Counted from the stretch's first letter, positions 35,537 through 44,574 are shown. The stretch: 64,000 nucleotides of DNA from Flavobacteriaceae bacterium (GCA_026988355.1 JALSLK010000016.1:1-64000); one strand, 5' to 3'. A program made the numbers and translations. The notes: generated by a model from the sequence alone, not told the origin.

Positions 35537-36946
35537 TTATTTTATTGGCCCTGGAAAGTTTGTTATAACCGTTTCTATTAACTTTCCTTTTGAATATACA
35601 CCAATTTTAATTTTCTCTTTAGAGGATTTTAATTCTTTCTTTGGTATTAATACAAATATAGTTCCTTCTGTTAAATCTTGTTTTTTAATTACCGAATTTC
35701 CTCCAATCATGGTAATTTCTCCTTCATGATTTATTAATTTTAACGCAACATCATCTATTTGATTTATGGTTTTATTTATAACTTTAAAGGTATATACATT
35801 TTTTATATTATCTCCTTCGGTATAAAACATTTTTCCTGGTAATCTTACAATTGTTGCATCTACATCGTTTCTAACAAACAATAAAGACACTAAAAGACCT
35901 ATTAATAATAAAAGTACTGCTGAATAAAATTTTAATCTTCCTGTGAGTTTAAATTTTTCCCCTTTTGCAATGCTATCTTCTGATGCATATCTGATTAGTC
36001 CTTTTTCATAACCTATTCTATCCATTACCTCATCACATGCATCTATACAAGCTGTACAATTCACACATTCTAATTGCGTTCCGTTTCTAATATCAATTCC
36101 TGTCGGACATACTACTACACATTGGTTGCAATCTATACAATCTCCATGTCCTAATGCGTTTCTATCTTCATTTTTTCGGAATTTTTTTCTTCCTTTTTCA
36201 TGTTCTCCTCGTTTGTAATCGTATGCAACATTAATAGATTTATTATCTAGTAATACACCTTGTAATCTTCCGTATGGACAAACAATAATACATGCTTGTT
36301 CTCTAAACCAAGCAAATACAAAATAGAATACTCCAGTAAATACCAAAAGTTTTATAAAAGTTCCTATTTGCATAAATGGTCCTTCTTTTACATGTTGTAT
36401 CAATTCATCTCCTCCAATAAAATAAGCCAAAAATACATTTGCAATGATAAATGAAATAATAAAAAAGAGACTCCATTTTAAAGTTTTCTTCCTTATTTTT
36501 TCTGTTGTCCAACCTTGTTTATTTAATTTTATTTGTTTATTTCTATCTCCTTCTATTGCAAATTCTATTTTCCGAAAAACCATTTCTAAAAATATAGTCT
36601 GTGGACACATCCATCCACAAAAAATACGTCCAAAAATTACGGTAAACACAATTATAAATACAATTCCTACCAATAAAGATATTACCAATAAGTAAAAATC
36701 TTGTGGCCAAAAAGGATAACCAAAAATATTAAATTTTCGATCTGATAAATTAAACAACATAAATTGATTTCCATTTATTTTTATAAACGGAAAAGACAAT
36801 AACATTCCTAATAAAACCCAAGACACGTAGGTTCTATAATTTGTAAACTTACCTTTCGGTTTTTTCGGATAAATAAAATTTCTTTTTCCCGAATCATTTA
36901 TAGTTCCGATGGAATCTCTAAATATTTCTTTTTCTTGACTCGCCAT
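35537..36946 (-). CDS. ccoG: Cytochrome oxidase accessory protein CcoG
   Basis: 469 aa. An N-terminal hydrophilic part leads to several membrane helices with IFCGWMCPQTIFLE and EQACIIVCPYGRLQGVL. Two ferredoxin-type motifs then occur: CIDCNQCVVVCPTG and CVNCTACIDACD. A C-terminal helix and an Ig-like beta-sandwich complete the protein. CcoG is a copper(II) reductase supporting cbb3 assembly. It heads the ccoG-ccoH-safE operon with its own promoter (TATTTTTG at 36963-36970) and a Crp/Fnr-type site 29.5 bp upstream of it. Confidence 0.95.
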   Translation of the reverse strand: MASQEKEIFRDSIGTINDSGKRNFIYPKKPKGKFTNYRTYVSWVLLGMLLSFPFIKINGNQFMLFNLSDRKFNIFGYPFWPQDFYLLVISLLVGIVFIIVFTVIFGRIFCGWMCPQTIFLEMVFRKIEFAIEGDRNKQIKLNKQGWTTEKIRKKTLKWSLFFIISFIIANVFLAYFIGGDELIQHVKEGPFMQIGTFIKLLVFTGVFYFVFAWFREQACIIVCPYGRLQGVLLDNKSINVAYDYKRGEHEKGRKKFRKNEDRNALGHGDCIDCNQCVVVCPTGIDIRNGTQLECVNCTACIDACDEVMDRIGYEKGLIRYASEDSIAKGEKFKLTGRLKFYSAVLLLLIGLLVSLLFVRNDVDATIVRLPGKMFYTEGDNIKNVYTFKVINKTINQIDDVALKLINHEGEITMIGGNSVIKKQDLTEGTIFVLIPKKELKSSKEKIKIGVYSKGKLIETVITNFPGPIK

Positions 36947-36962
36947 AATCTATTTATAATAA

Positions 36963-37006
36963 CAAAAATAACACTAAATAATGAAGTAATAAGTAACTTT
37001 TATCAC
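36963..37006 (-). promoter_or_regulatory. Crp/Fnr-type site and -7 box of ccoG
   Basis: On the minus strand, GTGAT-AAAA-GTTAC (36993-37006) is centred at 36999.5. The -7 box TATTTTTG (36970 to 36963) begins exactly 29.5 bp away. One half (GTGAT) is Fnr-like; the other (GTTAC) matches the molybdoenzyme site at 1869. Confidence 0.7.
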
Positions 37007-37041
37007 TCATAAATTATTAATAATAAGATTATTAATAAAAA

Positions 37042-37074
37042 AAGTCAAGTAACTTTATACAATTTACTTGACTT
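37042..37074 (-). terminator. Terminator between ccoP and ccoG
   Basis: AAGTCAAGTAA / TTACTTGACTT, an 11-bp stem with an 11-nt loop. On the minus strand it is followed by a run of T. It separates the ccoSNOQP unit from the ccoG promoter. Confidence 0.85.
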
Positions 37075-37103
37075 ACATTTCTAACTAAAATCTATTTTTA
37101 AAT

Positions 37104-37751
37104 TTATTTACCATTCCAAATAATATCTCCTTCAGCTGCTTTAGGATTTGCAGTTTTCTTTCCTTGCAAAGATATAATATAACTTGCTAGTAACTGTCTT
37201 TCTTCTTTTGAAATAGAATTTTCCCAAGCTACCATTCCTTTCCCTGGTCTGCCTCCTTTAGTAATGGTATTAAATATATTTTTAACTCCTCCTCCTAAAA
37301 TCCATTTATCATCTGTTAAATTTGGACCAATTCCTCCTCCTCCATCAACTGCATGACAAGCAAAGCAGGTTTTAGAAGCAAACAATTCTTTTCCTTTTGC
37401 TAAATGTGCGGCATCGGTATACGCTTTTGCTTCTGTATATTTTTCTGGATGGGCTTTTTTATCTTGTGCTATCCATGCTTCTACTTCTTTTTTTCCTTCT
37501 TCTACAGAATCTGCATATTCTTTTTCTTGATTATAATTACCCATAAAAACCATGATATAGTAAAATATACTAATTGCAATCGTTATATAAAATCCATACA
37601 ACCACCAAGGTGGTAATACATTATCTAATTCACGAATACCATCGTAATCATGATCGGTCATTATATCTTCTTCTTTTCCTATCTCATTGGCTTTTGTCAT
37701 TTTTTTTATGAACTTCTGCCAAGCGGATAAATTCTCTATATTGTTACTCAT
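37104..37751 (-). CDS. ccoP: cbb3 oxidase subunit CcoP, single-heme form
   Basis: 215 aa. An N-terminal CcoP-type segment (HDYDGIRELDNVLPPWWLYGFYIT, residues ~33-56) includes the membrane helix. A linker follows, then one cytochrome c domain with CFACH, GGIGPNLTDDKW and a later Met in KGMVAWENS. Proteobacterial CcoP has two heme c sites and about 300 residues; this one has a single site and is correspondingly short. It transfers electrons from periplasmic donors into CcoO/N. Last gene of the ccoS-ccoNO-ccoQ-ccoP operon. Confidence 0.92.
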   Translation of the reverse strand: MSNNIENLSAWQKFIKKMTKANEIGKEEDIMTDHDYDGIRELDNVLPPWWLYGFYITIAISIFYYIMVFMGNYNQEKEYADSVEEGKKEVEAWIAQDKKAHPEKYTEAKAYTDAAHLAKGKELFASKTCFACHAVDGGGGIGPNLTDDKWILGGGVKNIFNTITKGGRPGKGMVAWENSISKEERQLLASYIISLQGKKTANPKAAEGDIIWNGK

Positions 37752-37805
37752 TTTTTATTTTTTTTACAGGTTTTTCACTTCCTATTATACAAGTATCCTA
37801 AATTC

Positions 37806-37973
37806 TTAGTCTTCTAAAGGTAAATTTTCTAATTCTTTAAATTTACTTTTTTTCATTCTGAAAACAATTATTAACATTGTCACAAAAACTATAAAAAATA
37901 ACACTAAAGAAATTATTGGATAAATGGATACTCCATCTATACTTTCTAAATTATGTTTAATAAATTTTAACAT
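37806..37973 (-). CDS. ccoQ: CcoQ-like small membrane protein
   Basis: 55 aa, translated directly from the sequence. It starts MLKFIKHNLESIDGV, has one membrane helix (about 18-38), and ends with a basic then acidic tail (RMKKSKFKELENLPLED). It lies 4 nt after ccoNO and upstream of ccoP, the standard CcoQ position. CcoQ stabilises the cbb3 complex. Sequence conservation in this family is low, so the call rests on size, topology and position. Confidence 0.85.
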   Translation of the reverse strand: MLKFIKHNLESIDGVSIYPIISLVLFFIVFVTMLIIVFRMKKSKFKELENLPLED

Positions 37974-37977
37974 GATA

Positions 37978-40140
37978 TTATTTATTTTTGATATCCGTTC
38001 CTAATCGCTGTAAATATGCAATTACTGCGATTACTTCTTTTTTCTCTATCTGACTATTACCATAATTAGTAACATATTCTGGATCTTGTCGTAATTCATT
38101 TTCAATCTCTTTGGCTTGTTCTTCTACTGCATATGGAGCATATTGTATTTCTGCATTTGTGTATGGTACGCCAACAGCTCTCAACCCTTCCATTTTACCT
38201 TTAATATTACTATAATCCAAATCGTTGGAAATAAACCAAGTATATTTTGGCATAAAGTTACGTGTTGTTCCTAAAATTTTATCTTCCATTGGCGAAGTAT
38301 TCATTGGATCTATAAAATGATTAAAATGCCAGTTACTATTATATTTTTTACCGATACGATGTAAGTCTGGCCCTGTTCTACGAGATCCCCAAAGAAATGG
38401 ATGATCGTATACATACTCTCCTCCTTTAGAATATTCGCCATATCGTTCTACCTCACTACGAAATGGTCTAATCATTTGTGAGTGACAGTTATTACAACCT
38501 TCTCTAATATATATATCACGACCTTCTAACTCTAGCGGTGTGTATGGTTTTACAGAAGATATTGTTGGTATATTTGATTTTACTAATAGTAATGGTACAA
38601 ATTCTACCAATCCTCCAATTAATATTGCAACTGTGGTTAATACTGTAAATAATATCGTACGTCTTTCTAACCAAGAGTGCCAATGTTCTCCTGCTATTCG
38701 TTTTGAACTTATTGGTTTTAATGGTATTGCTTCTGCCAATTCATCTTCTACTTCCGAGCCTTGTTTTGCTGTCATTACTAAGTTATATGCTAAAATACAA
38801 AAACCTGTAAAATATAGCGTTCCTCCTAATGCTCGCATCCAGTACATTGGTAAAATTGCTGTTACTGTTTCTAAAAAGTTACCATATACTAATGTTCCGT
38901 CTGGATTAAACTCTTTCCACATTAATGCTTGTTGAAACCCTGCTATATATAAAGGAATTGTATAAAACAAAATACCTATTGTACCTATCCAAAAATGAGT
39001 ATTTGCTAATTTTTCTGAATACAATTTTGTTTTAAATATTTTTTCTGCTAACCAATACAACATTCCTGCAATAATAAAACCGTTCCAAGCTAATGCTCCA
39101 ACATGAACGTGAGCTACAATCCAATCTGTATAATGTGCAATTGCATTTACATTTTTAAAAGACAACATTGGTCCTTCAAAAGTAGCCATACCATAACCTG
39201 TAATTGCAACAACAAAGAATTTTAGTATTGCACTTTCTCTAACTTTATCCCAAGCACCACGAAGTGTTAACAAACCGTTAATCATACCTCCCCAAGATGG
39301 AAATATTAACATGATTGAAAATACAGTTCCTAAATTTTGTGCCCAACTTGGTAATGCGGTATATAATAAATGATGTGGTCCTGCCCAAATATAAATAAAA
39401 ATTAAAGACCAAAAATGTATAATGGATAATCGGTAAGAATAAACTGGTCTATTTGCTGCTTTTGGAACAAAATAATACATTAATCCTAGCATCGGTGTCG
39501 TTAAGAAAAATGCTACTGCATTATGACCATACCACCATTGAATTAGTGCATCTTGTACTCCTGCGTATACCGAATAACTTTTAAAAGCAGATACTGGCAT
39601 TTCTAAATTATTAAATATATGTAAGACTGCAATAGTTATAAATGTGGCTATATAAAACCAAATTGCAACATATATATGTCGTTGCCTTCTTTTAATCATC
39701 GTACCAATCATATTTATTCCCATTACAACCCAAATAAGTGTAATAGCTATATCGATAGGCCATTCTAATTCTGCATATTCTTTAGATGAAGTTAATCCTA
39801 AAGGCAGCGTAATTGCTGCTGCAACAATAATTAACTGCCATCCCCAAAAGTGAATTCTACTTAACGTATCACTAAACATTCTTGTTTTTAATAATCTTTG
39901 CATGGAATAATACATTCCAACAAAAAAACCATTCCCTACAAAGGCAAAAATTACTGCATTCGTATGTAATGGACGTAAACGTCCAAAACTCAACCAAGAA
40001 ATTCCCTCCATATAATTTGGAAACAAAAATAAGAAGGCAACCATTAACCCAACGGTCATTCCAATAATTCCCCATAGAACCGTTGCCCATAAAAATAGCT
40101 TCACTATTTTATTATCGTAATAAAATTGTTCTTTCTCCAT
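37978..40140 (-). CDS. ccoNO: Fused cbb3 oxidase subunits CcoN and CcoO
   Basis: 720 aa. Residues ~1-480 are the CcoN heme-copper subunit with about twelve helices and heme/CuB histidines (WWYGHNAVAFF; GPHHLLYT; HYTDWIVAHVHVGALAWNG). Residues ~520-720 are the CcoO cytochrome: one helix, then heme site CNNCHSQM, RYGEYSKGGEYVYDHPFLWGSRRTGPDLHRIG, and a Met region. Reduces O2 to water with high affinity and pumps protons in the inner membrane. The CcoN-CcoO fusion is the normal Bacteroidota arrangement. Operon order is ccoS, ccoNO, ccoQ, ccoP. Confidence 0.96.
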   Translation of the reverse strand: MEKEQFYYDNKIVKLFLWATVLWGIIGMTVGLMVAFLFLFPNYMEGISWLSFGRLRPLHTNAVIFAFVGNGFFVGMYYSMQRLLKTRMFSDTLSRIHFWGWQLIIVAAAITLPLGLTSSKEYAELEWPIDIAITLIWVVMGINMIGTMIKRRQRHIYVAIWFYIATFITIAVLHIFNNLEMPVSAFKSYSVYAGVQDALIQWWYGHNAVAFFLTTPMLGLMYYFVPKAANRPVYSYRLSIIHFWSLIFIYIWAGPHHLLYTALPSWAQNLGTVFSIMLIFPSWGGMINGLLTLRGAWDKVRESAILKFFVVAITGYGMATFEGPMLSFKNVNAIAHYTDWIVAHVHVGALAWNGFIIAGMLYWLAEKIFKTKLYSEKLANTHFWIGTIGILFYTIPLYIAGFQQALMWKEFNPDGTLVYGNFLETVTAILPMYWMRALGGTLYFTGFCILAYNLVMTAKQGSEVEDELAEAIPLKPISSKRIAGEHWHSWLERRTILFTVLTTVAILIGGLVEFVPLLLVKSNIPTISSVKPYTPLELEGRDIYIREGCNNCHSQMIRPFRSEVERYGEYSKGGEYVYDHPFLWGSRRTGPDLHRIGKKYNSNWHFNHFIDPMNTSPMEDKILGTTRNFMPKYTWFISNDLDYSNIKGKMEGLRAVGVPYTNAEIQYAPYAVEEQAKEIENELRQDPEYVTNYGNSQIEKKEVIAVIAYLQRLGTDIKNK

Positions 40141-40170
40141 GTTTAAATTGATTAATTTAATTTGATATAG

Positions 40171-40335
40171 TTAATTCTTTTTTTTCTCTTTTACTAGTTC
40201 GTCTTCAAATAGCATGCGTACCGAAGGTGTATACATATCGTCATATTGACCTGATTTAACAGATTTAATGAAGATAATTAAAAACAATACTGCTATCGCA
40301 ATACTCACTCCTATCATAATATAAATCACATTCAT
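40171..40335 (-). CDS. ccoS: cbb3 oxidase assembly protein CcoS
   Basis: 54 aa, translated directly from the sequence. It starts MNVIYIMIGVSIAIAVLFLI with a single helix, followed by FIKSVKSGQYDD and a short basic tail. The GQYDDMYTPSVRMLFEDE stretch matches the CcoS signature (GQFDDxxxPxxRxLxDD). CcoS is needed for cofactor insertion into cbb3 oxidase. It is first in the operon, 30 nt before ccoNO, downstream of a -7 box at 40357-40364 and a Crp/Fnr-type palindrome. Confidence 0.9.
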   Translation of the reverse strand: MNVIYIMIGVSIAIAVLFLIIFIKSVKSGQYDDMYTPSVRMLFEDELVKEKKKN

Positions 40336-40356
40336 TTAATGATTTTTTTATTAATG

Positions 40357-40400
40357 CAAATGTAGGATATATATGTAATACGTTTTATGATATTTATCAT
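40357..40400 (-). promoter_or_regulatory. Crp/Fnr-type site and -7 box of the ccoSNOQP operon
   Basis: ATGATA-TT-TATCAT (40387-40400) is a 14-bp perfect-arm palindrome centred at 40393.5. On the minus strand TACATTTG (40364 to 40357) is the -7 box, starting exactly 29.5 bp from the centre. The arrangement is that of a class II activator site. Confidence 0.75.
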
Positions 40401-40523
40401 TTTTTAACTTTAACAAATATACATATAAACCTTTACTTTTTCTCACTTTGAGTGTAACAAACATTACATTTTATTTTCTTTTTTTTAGTAGATAATTATA
40501 AAAAAGATAAAATAGTCTTTTGT

Positions 40524-40567
40524 ATGATAAAAATCATTTTTTTTAACTAATGCATGCCCTAATTTTG
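40524..40567 (+). promoter_or_regulatory. Crp/Fnr-type site and -7 box of the nos operon
   Basis: ATGAT-AAAA-ATCAT (40524-40537) is a perfect palindrome of Fnr form (TGAT-N4-ATCA) centred at 40530.5. The -7 box TAATTTTG (40560-40567) begins exactly 29.5 bp downstream, placing the palindrome near -42. Confidence 0.78.
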
Positions 40568-40603
40568 CGTTATTATAGAAATAAATTATCTAAAATATTA
40601 ACA

Positions 40604-41179
40604 ATGAAATCAAACTATTACAAATTATCGGTTCTAGTAGTTCTTTTTTTATTTTCATGTAAAAATGAAGTTCAAAATACTACTAACAAAAAACAAACTA
40701 AAACCAAAACAGAATACAAAGGTCAATCTGCTGTAAAAGCTGGAAAAGGAGAAGATGCTAATATATTACAAGTAGCAATGTCATTGCCAGATTTTTCAAC
40801 ATTAGTTACAGCCGTCAAAGCTGCAGGTGTTGAAGATGCTTTAGTAAATGCTGGTCCATTAACTGTATTTGCACCTACAAATGCTGCTTTTAATAAATTA
40901 CCAAAAGGAACTGTGGAGACTTTGGTTAAACCAGAAAACAAAGTAAAGTTAGGTTTTATACTAAAAAATCATGTTGCTCCTGCAAACTATCCAATGAAAC
41001 AATTAAAAAAGGAAGCAAAAAAAGGACGCAAATTATATATGGCATCTGGGAAATATTTAGTTGTTGAAAAGAAAGAGGATGGTATATATGTTGGAGGTAC
41101 AAAAATTCTAAAATCCGTAAAAGTAAGTAATGGTTGGATTCACGTTATTGAAGACGTTCTAGTGCCTTCAGACAAATAA
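40604..41179 (+). CDS. Fasciclin-domain lipoprotein, first gene of the nos operon
   Basis: 191 aa from the ATG at 40604. The longer frame from 40550 overlaps the -7 box and adds residues ahead of a complete lipoprotein signal (VVLFLFSC). After a Lys/Thr-rich linker, residues ~55-190 form one FAS1 domain: FSTLVTAVKAAGVEDAL, LTVFAPTNAAFNKLP, LGFILKNHVAPANY and GWIHVIEDVLVP. FAS1 domains mediate adhesion or protein contacts. Fasciclin-like proteins recur in clade II nos loci; a role in donor or copper-protein contact at the membrane is inference. Confidence 0.88.
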   Translation: MKSNYYKLSVLVVLFLFSCKNEVQNTTNKKQTKTKTEYKGQSAVKAGKGEDANILQVAMSLPDFSTLVTAVKAAGVEDALVNAGPLTVFAPTNAAFNKLPKGTVETLVKPENKVKLGFILKNHVAPANYPMKQLKKEAKKGRKLYMASGKYLVVEKKEDGIYVGGTKILKSVKVSNGWIHVIEDVLVPSDK

Positions 41180-41226
41180 AACAAACTTAATTTAAAAAAT
41201 ATTATTAACTAAAAACAACAAATGAA

Positions 41227-41736
41227 ATGAATTTCAAAATTTTAATAATTACAACAATAGCCACTCTATTTCTTTGGAGTTGTGGAGAAAGCAAAAAAAA
41301 AGATAATCCTGTTAAATCTACTACTAAAAAAGAAGTAAAAGTAGAAACTCAAAAAAAGGAAGAAGTAACGACAAATTCTACTAAACTTGATTTAATGAAA
41401 CCTACCTTAGATAATAAAGGTATTGGTCCTATTAAAAGTGTAAAACTTGAAGCAATAGACGATAAAATGGTCGCAAAAGGAAAAGTACTATTTAAAACGA
41501 ACTGTACGGCTTGTCATAAAGTTAAAAAAAAATACATAGGACCTGCTCTAAAAGGAGTTACAAAGAGGCGTTCTCCAGAATGGATTATGAATATGATTTT
41601 AAATTCGGAGGAAATGCTACAAAAAGATCCTGTTGCGAAAGCATTAATTGCAGAATATAATGCTCCAATGGCTCAACAACATATTACCAAAGAAGAATGC
41701 CGATCTATTTTAGAATATTTACGTACAAAAAGTTAA
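41227..41736 (+). CDS. Cytochrome c lipoprotein of the nos operon
   Basis: 169 aa. It has a lipoprotein signal ending FLWSC, a Lys/Glu-rich linker to about residue 80, and one class I cytochrome c domain: heme site CTACHK, KYIGPALKGVTKRRSPEWIMNMILN, and the distal Met in YNAPMAQQH. It is the likely electron donor to NosZ in the periplasm, replacing the NosC-type cytochromes of other clade II loci. It lies 47 nt after the fasciclin gene and 31 nt before nosZ. Confidence 0.9.
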   Translation: MNFKILIITTIATLFLWSCGESKKKDNPVKSTTKKEVKVETQKKEEVTTNSTKLDLMKPTLDNKGIGPIKSVKLEAIDDKMVAKGKVLFKTNCTACHKVKKKYIGPALKGVTKRRSPEWIMNMILNSEEMLQKDPVAKALIAEYNAPMAQQHITKEECRSILEYLRTKS

Positions 41737-41767
41737 TCAACTAAACGATAATTTAAAATTTAATACC

Positions 41768-43759
41768 ATGAATACATATATCAAAAGTCTATTTTTATTT
41801 GTAATTACTACCTTCTTTTTAATAAGTTGTGGTCCTCCTACAAGTAAAAAAAATAGTAATAGTAAAGGAGCAATTGCTGGTAATGCAGCAGAAAAGGTTT
41901 ATGTAGCTCCAGGAGATCACGACTCGCATTATGCATTTATTTCAGGTGGATTTAGTGGTCAATTAGCCGTTTATGGTCTACCTTCTGGTAGGTTATTTCG
42001 AGTAATTCCTGTTTTTTCTCAAGATCCAGAAAAAGGTTATGGTTATAGCGAAGAAACCAAACCCATGTTAATGACATCTCATGGTTTCGTGCCTTGGGGA
42101 GACTCTCACCATCCAGATATTTCTCAAACGCAAGGTTCTGTAGATGGTCGTTGGGTATTTATTAATGAAAACAATACACCTCGTATTGCGCGTATCAGTT
42201 TAAAAACTTTTGAAACAGAAGAAATCATTGAAATTCCTAATTCAGCAGGTAATCACTCTTCTTCATTTGTTACAGAAAATTCTGAATATGTAGTAGCAGG
42301 AACTCGTTTTTCTGTACCATTTCCTCAAAGAGACATGTCAATTAAAGATATGAAAGGAAACTTTAGTGGCGCTTTGTCTTTCTTAAAAATTAACCAAGAG
42401 ACTGGTCGTATGAACATTGATTTCCAAATTAAAATGCCAGGTTTTAACTATGATCTATCTCACCCTGGTCGTGGAAAATCTCATGGATGGTTTTTCTTCT
42501 CTACTTACAATACAGAAGAAGCGAACTCTTTAATGGAAGTAAATGCATCTCAAAATGATAAAGATTTTATTGCAGCAATCAATTGGAAGAAAATTGCCGA
42601 ATATGTAAAAAATGGAGGTGGTAAAAAAGTACCTGCAAGATATACACATAATGTATGGAATGATGATACTCATAATGCAACCTCAACAATGGAAAAAGAA
42701 GTATTGGTGGTAGAACCGAAAGATGTACCAGGCGCTATTTTCTTTTTACCAACAGCAAAATCTCCTCATGGTTGCGATGTTGATCCAACTGGAGAATACA
42801 TTATTGGTAATGGTAAATTAGCAGCGCAAATGACAATACATTCATTTACAAAAATGTTAAAAGCAATAGAAGATAAAGCGTTTGATGGCGATGCGTACGG
42901 AATTCCAATTATTAAATTTGATGCTGTTAATTATGGCACATTAGATCAACCTGGCTTAGGTCCATTACATACCGAATTTGATACTAGAGGTAATGCTTAT
43001 ACTACATTTTTTATCTCATCCGAAGTTGTAAAATGGAATGTTAAAGACTTAAAAGTTATCGATAGGCATAAAGTGTATTACTCGGTAGGACATTTAATGA
43101 TTCCAGGAGGAAACTCAAGAACTCCAGATGATAAATATTTAGTTGCAATGAACAAAATTACAAAAGACCGTTATTTACCAACAGGTCCCGAAGTTTGTCA
43201 ATCTGCTCAATTATTTGATATTTCTGGTGAAAAAATGGAATTACTATTGGATTTTCCAACTATTGGAGAACCACATTATGCCGCTGGTATAGCTGCTGAT
43301 AAAATTGCACCAAAAACAACTAAAATATATAAACTAGAAGATAATAAACATCCTTATGGTGTTAAAAGTGAGGCAGAAACTAAGGTTGTTCGTAAAGGGA
43401 AAGAAGTTCATATTTATATGACTATGATTCGCTCTCATTTCTCTCCTGATAATATTGAAGGTGTAAAAGTTGGGGATAAAGTATTCTTTCACGTAACAAA
43501 TTTAGAACAAGATTACGATGTACCTCATGGTATCTCTATGATTGGCGCACAAACTTCGGAATTATTAATTATGCCTGGTAGAACTACGACATTTACTTGG
43601 GAACCTAAAAACGTTGGAGTTTGGCCTTTCTATTGTACCGATTTCTGTTCTGCATTACATCAAGAAATGCAAGGATATGTTCGTGTTTCTCCAAGCAATT
43701 CAAATATCAAAATATCGTACACTTTGGATGGTGATATTCCAGGTGAAGATGATTTATAA
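41768..43759 (+). CDS. nosZ: Nitrous oxide reductase, clade II
   Basis: 663 aa. A Sec-type lipoprotein signal (LISC, Cys21), not a Tat leader, marks clade II. The beta-propeller provides the CuZ histidines, seen in DHDSHYAF, SHGFVPWGDSHHPD and KSPHGCDVDPTG. The C-terminal cupredoxin carries CuA as CTDFCSALHQEMQGYV near 625. It reduces N2O to N2 in the periplasm. The lipobox implies it is tethered to a membrane. The operon also has a dedicated cytochrome, and the accessory genes nosL, nosD, nosF and nosY; no nosR is present, as expected for clade II. Confidence 0.97.
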   Translation: MNTYIKSLFLFVITTFFLISCGPPTSKKNSNSKGAIAGNAAEKVYVAPGDHDSHYAFISGGFSGQLAVYGLPSGRLFRVIPVFSQDPEKGYGYSEETKPMLMTSHGFVPWGDSHHPDISQTQGSVDGRWVFINENNTPRIARISLKTFETEEIIEIPNSAGNHSSSFVTENSEYVVAGTRFSVPFPQRDMSIKDMKGNFSGALSFLKINQETGRMNIDFQIKMPGFNYDLSHPGRGKSHGWFFFSTYNTEEANSLMEVNASQNDKDFIAAINWKKIAEYVKNGGGKKVPARYTHNVWNDDTHNATSTMEKEVLVVEPKDVPGAIFFLPTAKSPHGCDVDPTGEYIIGNGKLAAQMTIHSFTKMLKAIEDKAFDGDAYGIPIIKFDAVNYGTLDQPGLGPLHTEFDTRGNAYTTFFISSEVVKWNVKDLKVIDRHKVYYSVGHLMIPGGNSRTPDDKYLVAMNKITKDRYLPTGPEVCQSAQLFDISGEKMELLLDFPTIGEPHYAAGIAADKIAPKTTKIYKLEDNKHPYGVKSEAETKVVRKGKEVHIYMTMIRSHFSPDNIEGVKVGDKVFFHVTNLEQDYDVPHGISMIGAQTSELLIMPGRTTTFTWEPKNVGVWPFYCTDFCSALHQEMQGYVRVSPSNSNIKISYTLDGDIPGEDDL

Positions 43760-43780
43760 AGATTTTTAGTTAGTAGTAGT

Positions 43781-43818
43781 GAAAACGAGTAATTTCATCA
43801 ATAAAATTGCTCGTTTTC
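43781..43818 (+). terminator. Stem-loop between nosZ and the accessory genes
   Basis: A 15-bp stem (43781-43795 with 43804-43818, one G-T pair) and an 8-nt loop, just after nosZ and followed by TCTAATAAAAC rather than a T-tract. It may act as an attenuator or an mRNA-stabilising processing site, giving more NosZ than accessory protein. Confidence 0.6.
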
Positions 43819-43926
43819 TAATAAAACAAAAGGGTTTTCGTAAGTTTTATTACTATTTTTTAATTAAAAATTTGAAATCAATACTAATTAACATTTCCAA
43901 ATTATCGGAAATAAATAAAACACATT

Positions 43927-44511
43927 ATGAAAAAATCAAATATATTAATGATTGTTGGCTCATTGTTACTACTGGGATTATTTATTTTTCCTTTATGGAA
44001 CATTACTTTAGAAGCACCACAATATCCTATTCCTTTAGGAATGGATATTTATATCAATAAATTTGCCGATACCCATGAATTTGATATTAAAAACATCAAT
44101 TTAATGAACCATTATGTTGGTATGCAATTCATACCAAAAACCATACCTGAATTCAAAATTTTTCCTATTACTATTGGAATTATGGTTGCATTTGGAGTTT
44201 TAATTGGTTTTAAAATGAACTACAAATGGTTTTTAGGTTGGTTTATTTTAATGTCTGTTTTAGGAATTGTAGGAATGTATGATTTTTACTTATGGGAATA
44301 CGATTATGGACATACGCTAGATCCTAACGCAATTATGAAGTTTACTAATCCTGATGGTTCTATCATGGGATTTCAACCTCCTTTATTTGGTTCTAAAGAT
44401 ATTTTAAATTTTACAGCACATTCCTATCCTATGATGGGAGCATGGCTAATGTTTATAGGAATGATGTTGACATTTCTCTCTTTTTTTGTTGGTAAAAAAG
44501 AAGCCAAATAA
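43927..44511 (+). CDS. nos-locus membrane protein
   Basis: 194 aa with about four membrane helices (7-26, 75-95, 105-120, 165-188). It starts MKKSNILMIVGSLLLLGLF. A periplasmic loop after the first helix holds YPIPLGMDIYINKFADTHEFDIKNINLMNHYVGM, and another loop holds FQPPLFGSKDILNFTAHSYP. Proteins of this pattern are part of clade II nos clusters between nosZ and nosL in Bacteroidota; the Met and His rich loops would suit copper or electron handling (inference). The exact role is not established. Confidence 0.82.
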   Translation: MKKSNILMIVGSLLLLGLFIFPLWNITLEAPQYPIPLGMDIYINKFADTHEFDIKNINLMNHYVGMQFIPKTIPEFKIFPITIGIMVAFGVLIGFKMNYKWFLGWFILMSVLGIVGMYDFYLWEYDYGHTLDPNAIMKFTNPDGSIMGFQPPLFGSKDILNFTAHSYPMMGAWLMFIGMMLTFLSFFVGKKEAK

Positions 44512-44574
44512 ATTTTGAATGGATATTAAAAACATCTAAACTCTATTATCTAAATTTACAAAACTACTACTAAA

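Noticed and set aside
40550-40603. Upstream extension of the fasciclin lipoprotein
   Set aside because: The bases hold the -7 box TAATTTTG and the transcription start, so they cannot be coding; the signal peptide begins at 40604.
43779-44060. 93-codon frame on the plus strand between nosZ and the nos membrane protein
   Set aside because: It covers the hairpin at 43781-43818 and overlaps the start of the better gene at 43927 in another frame; it has no leader, domain or usable start signal.
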